DNA of 9,073 nt from an uncultured Bacteroidales bacterium (lineage in GTDB: Bacteria; Bacteroidota; Bacteroidia; Bacteroidales; UBA932): the NCBI GenBank assembly GCA_946405485.1, contig CAMJHJ010000086.1, forward strand, positions 1 through 9,073, read 5' to 3'. Numbering within the stretch: position 1 is the first letter of the stretch; each line of letters starts with the position of its first letter. A model generated the notes under the pieces. The model worked only from the letters and a program-made list of their open reading frames with translations, did no database searches and was not told the origin of the DNA. Positions 6,676-9,073 of the stretch are shown here, one piece after another. The translations under genes were made by a program, and so were the position numbers.

Positions 6676-8869
6676 ACAAGGCATCTGCAGGCTATCCTTG
6701 GCGCTCCTTCTTTCGGCGTTGATGCTGTTTCCGTCGTGCCGGAGGGACGCTGTCCCTGCGCTGGAAAACGGGCGCGTGCGCCTGGCCTTTGATGCCGCCA
6801 CCGGCTGGCCGGTCTCGATGACGGACAAGGCCGGTGGAAAGGAAATGCTCTCTGGCAGCGTGCCCCTCTGGGAGATCCAGGATGCCCGGGACAGCTTGCT
6901 GAGAGAAAAAGCGGACTTCTTGGGATGCCGCCGTTGTCCGGAGGGGCTGCGCTTGACCTGGGAAACGGCGTCCGGCATACGCGTGAAAGCCTTCGCCCGC
7001 CTGGCTCCGGAAGACAGCCTGCTGCACTGGAGTCTCTCCGTCACGGGGTTGGAGCCCGGGTCCTCCGTACGCTACCCCATCCTGGATTTCAAGAAGATGG
7101 AGCATGAGGATTTTGCTTTTTCCAGCTGGCTGGGCCGCTTGGAAAGGGATCCCCGGACCGGCCTCGGACCTGACAATCCGCTCATCCGTTTCAACGCGGA
7201 AAGCCCTGGCGCGCTGTCCATGCAACTGATCGCCACGTACGACCGGGAGAGTGGACGCGGGCTCTACCTCGCATCCAACGACTCGCTTTCCTTCACAAAG
7301 ACCTTTACTACCGAACTGGACTCGGCGAAGACCCGTTTCTACCTCACCCATTATCCGGCCCTCGACGGCACGTCCAAGGCCTGGGATCCGGGATACGAGG
7401 TCATTACAGGCCCTTTCCGGGGCGACTGGATGACGGCGGCCCAGCTGTATCGAAGATGGGCCGTGCAGCAACGCTGGTGCCGGGAAAGCCGGCTGAAGCA
7501 GCGCAAGATCGAAGACTGGGCGCTCGGAACCGGTCTATGGGTCTGGAACCGCGGGCGCTCGGAGAACGTCCTGCCGGAGGCCCTGCATCTGCAGGAGACA
7601 TCCGGGCTGCCGGTAAGTGTCCTGTGGCATTGGTGGTGCAACTGCGGGCACGACGATGATTTCCCTTATTATCTGCCGCCCAGGGAAGGCGCAGGGCCTT
7701 TCCGCGAAGCCGTGCATTCCGCCTCGGACCAGGGCGTGCATGCGCTCGTGTATATGAATTCCTTCGAATGGGGCACCTCGACGCCGGGATGGGAAGAAGC
7801 CAAGCCCTTCGCCCTGAAAAGGCAGGACGGATCTTTCCGGGAATACACGTCCAACACATTCACCGGCCACACGATCGCCGCGATGTGCCTGCACGAAGAC
7901 TTCTGGACGGACCGGTATACGGCGATGGCCGACACGGTGCTGCGGGATTACGGCGTCGGCGGAATCTATATGGATGAGGCTTGCACCAACCTGCGCTGCT
8001 ACGATCCTTCGCACGGGCACAGCATCGGCGGCGGGAACTACTGGGTCGAAGACTTCAACGGACTGGCTTCGCGCATCCGCGCCCAGGCCGTCCGGACGGT
8101 CCTGGCCGGCGAGGGTTCCGGTGAAGACTGGATCACGTCGCTGGACCTTTTCCTGACCCTGGGTGTCAGCCGCGAACGCTACATCGGCGGTGATGCCGAG
8201 CCCATTCCCCTGTTCCAGGCCGTGTATCACGATTATGCGATCACCTTCGGCAGCTACAGTTCGCTGGTATATCCGCCTTTCGACGAGCGCTGGCCGGCGG
8301 AGCTTCGCCCCGAAGGCTGCGAGACTCTTCTCCCCGAACGTTTCAACCTGCAGTTCCGGATGGAGCAGGCGCGGGCCCTGGTGTACGGGATGCAGCCGTC
8401 CATCGCCAACTATCACGCCTTCCTCGACGAGGCCCGGAGCCGCGAGATGGACTTCGCCCTGCTGCTGGCCCGGACCCGGATGCGCTATCTGGATTACCTG
8501 CTCTACGGCATGATGGAGCGGGTCCCTGCGATGACGGTCCCCACTGCGCAGGCCGACATCTCGAAGGTCTCGATCTATGCCCGCGACGGCCAGTCTGCCG
8601 CACGGATTACGAAAGAGATACCTTTGCTCTACACGGGAATGTGGAGATCACCGGAAGGCGGGCTGGCGCTCTTTATCGTCAATATCGGGGAAGAATCGCT
8701 ACCCGTCGTCTTCTCTTTCGATCCGGCGGAATACGGCCTCCCTACCACTTGCCAGGCACTTCTTACCAGCGAAAGCGGCAGCGAAGTGATTGCCCGAACT
8801 TCCGAGGGTCCCCTGAATGTCTCCGCCACCCTTCCCGCCCGTAGCATCCGCATCATTACCTTTCTTTAG
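6668..8869 (+). CDS. Predicted lipoprotein glycoside-hydrolase-like protein (DUF6259 type)
   Basis: This 733-residue protein starts at the ATG at 6668, chosen because it gives a normal lipoprotein signal and follows a Shine-Dalgarno-like site. Residues 1-24 run from a basic start through a Leu/Ala core to LFPSC, so Cys24 is the probable lipidation site. Residues about 30-250 look like a beta-sandwich domain, closing with GPFRGDWMTAAQLYRRWA. Residues about 280-620 resemble a TIM-barrel hydrolase: WHWWCNCGHDDDFPYY (321-335), YMNSFEWGT (362-370), GGIYMDEACTN with Asp436 and Glu437 at an expected strand end, CYDPSHGHSIGGGNYW (444-459), and GEGSGEDW with Glu482 and Glu486. Asp436 and Glu482 are the best guesses for catalytic carboxylates. 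Residues about 630-733 form a beta-rich C-terminal domain. The overall pattern recalls DUF6259 proteins, which lack a well-established activity. Substrate is unknown. It is divergent from the other hydrolase, which suggests a shared role. Confidence 0.75.
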   Translation: MRIQGICRLSLALLLSALMLFPSCRRDAVPALENGRVRLAFDAATGWPVSMTDKAGGKEMLSGSVPLWEIQDARDSLLREKADFLGCRRCPEGLRLTWETASGIRVKAFARLAPEDSLLHWSLSVTGLEPGSSVRYPILDFKKMEHEDFAFSSWLGRLERDPRTGLGPDNPLIRFNAESPGALSMQLIATYDRESGRGLYLASNDSLSFTKTFTTELDSAKTRFYLTHYPALDGTSKAWDPGYEVITGPFRGDWMTAAQLYRRWAVQQRWCRESRLKQRKIEDWALGTGLWVWNRGRSENVLPEALHLQETSGLPVSVLWHWWCNCGHDDDFPYYLPPREGAGPFREAVHSASDQGVHALVYMNSFEWGTSTPGWEEAKPFALKRQDGSFREYTSNTFTGHTIAAMCLHEDFWTDRYTAMADTVLRDYGVGGIYMDEACTNLRCYDPSHGHSIGGGNYWVEDFNGLASRIRAQAVRTVLAGEGSGEDWITSLDLFLTLGVSRERYIGGDAEPIPLFQAVYHDYAITFGSYSSLVYPPFDERWPAELRPEGCETLLPERFNLQFRMEQARALVYGMQPSIANYHAFLDEARSREMDFALLLARTRMRYLDYLLYGMMERVPAMTVPTAQADISKVSIYARDGQSAARITKEIPLLYTGMWRSPEGGLALFIVNIGEESLPVVFSFDPAEYGLPTTCQALLTSESGSEVIARTSEGPLNVSATLPARSIRIITFL

Positions 8870-8881
8870 CCGCCACGGCTA
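8867..8881. terminator. Hairpin joining two convergent stop codons
   Basis: TAGCCG, loop CCA, CGGCTA forms a perfect 6-bp stem with a 3-base loop. The left arm begins with the TAG stop of the plus-strand hydrolase and the right arm ends with the stop (CTA read on plus) of the minus-strand gene. The position suits a bidirectional transcript end, but no T-run follows on either strand, so efficient intrinsic termination is doubtful. Confidence 0.35.
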
Positions 8882-9073
8882 GAATGCCAGCCGCCAGGAG
8901 GCATCCTGGGCGCGGCGGTTCTGCAGGGCGTTCATCTTGCCGAAGTTCCACTTCACCCCGAAGAGGATGTAGCGGCCGAGGATGAGCTTGTAGGAGTCCT
9001 GCATGTAGTCCGAGGAATCCAGATGCGAAAGGTTGCGCGTCTGGCCCAGGATGTCATGGGCGCTGAGGGTCAG
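8879..9073 (-). CDS. C-terminal end of an outer-membrane beta-barrel protein (TonB-receptor-like, 5' partial)
   Basis: On the minus strand an open frame enters from the right edge and ends at a TAG (8879-8881), giving 64 visible residues. It includes SAHDILGQTRNLSHL, then SYKLILGRYILFGVKWNFGK, and ends in SWRLAF with a terminal Phe. The 'DilxqxRN...LgRYxxxgxxwxFGK' pattern is typical of the last two strands of the Bacteroidota outer-membrane beta-barrel family related to TonB-dependent receptors (OMP_b-brl_3 type). Such proteins usually carry an N-terminal carboxypeptidase-regulatory-like domain and a plug, none of which is in the window. It is convergent with the hydrolase upstream, with 9 bp between stops, so it belongs to a separate transcript. 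Whether it imports the products of the hydrolases cannot be told. Confidence 0.7.
   Translation of the reverse strand: MTLSAHDILGQTRNLSHLDSSDYMQDSYKLILGRYILFGVKWNFGKMNALQNRRAQDASWRLAF
8894..8909. repeat. Second hairpin after the convergent junction
   Basis: CCAGGA (8894-8899), loop GGCA, TCCTGG (8904-8909) is a perfect 6-bp inverted repeat located 25 bases past the plus-strand stop. It sits within the codons of the minus-strand gene, so it may be coincidental, but for a plus-strand read-through transcript it would be a second tandem stem near the junction. Confidence 0.25.

Noticed and set aside
7535..8416. A 293-codon minus-strand open frame opposite the DUF6259-like gene.
   Set aside because: It overlaps a well-supported plus-strand gene completely, has no recognisable motif and no promoter or start context; typical antisense shadow in GC-rich DNA.
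1..9073. Possible complete polysaccharide utilization locus.
   Set aside because: No SusC/SusD pair or dedicated regulator is visible; the right-edge barrel fragment is of the OMP_b-brl_3 type and is on a separate convergent transcript.

Overview
The window looks like a piece of a GC-rich Bacteroidota genome, most likely Bacteroidales. This is inferred from four things: an Omp85-type barrel protein followed 6 bp later by a long MscS-like channel, two predicted lipoprotein glycoside hydrolases, a C-terminal end typical of the outer-membrane beta-barrel/TonB-receptor-like family, and close matches to the Bacteroidota promoter -7 motif TAnnTTTG. High-GC relatives of Alistipes or uncultured gut Bacteroidales would fit, but the genus cannot be fixed from the sequence.

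Layout, left to right. (1) 1-937, plus strand: the last 311 residues of an outer-membrane protein with a BamA/Omp85-type barrel, probably the barrel half of a patatin-like phospholipase. (2) 944-3490, plus strand: a complete 848-residue MscS-family mechanosensitive channel with a signal peptide, a large periplasmic domain and about ten or eleven membrane helices, probably co-transcribed with gene 1. (3) 3498-6608, minus strand: a 1036-residue predicted lipoprotein glycoside hydrolase distantly like GH106. (4) 6668-8869, plus strand: a 733-residue predicted lipoprotein with a DUF6259-like glycoside-hydrolase-type barrel. (5) 8879-9073, minus strand: the last 64 residues of an outer-membrane beta-barrel protein that runs off the right edge.

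The region is very compact. Gaps between genes are 6, 7, 59 and 9 bp, and no stretch over 300 bp lacks a gene. The only sizeable gap (6609-6667) lies between the divergent hydrolases 3 and 4 and carries promoter-like motifs facing both ways. Genes 2/3 and 4/5 converge with almost no space between stop codons; the 4/5 junction is a perfect short hairpin containing both stops.

Genes 1 and 2 look like envelope housekeeping or stress functions. Genes 3 and 4 look like a small divergent carbohydrate-degrading pair exported as lipoproteins. No SusC/SusD pair, sulfatase or dedicated regulator is visible, so a complete polysaccharide utilization locus cannot be claimed. No RNA gene, CRISPR array, transposon or phage gene was seen. 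The most noteworthy parts are the two poorly characterised hydrolase types and their shared control region. Nothing here amounts to clear evidence of a new system.
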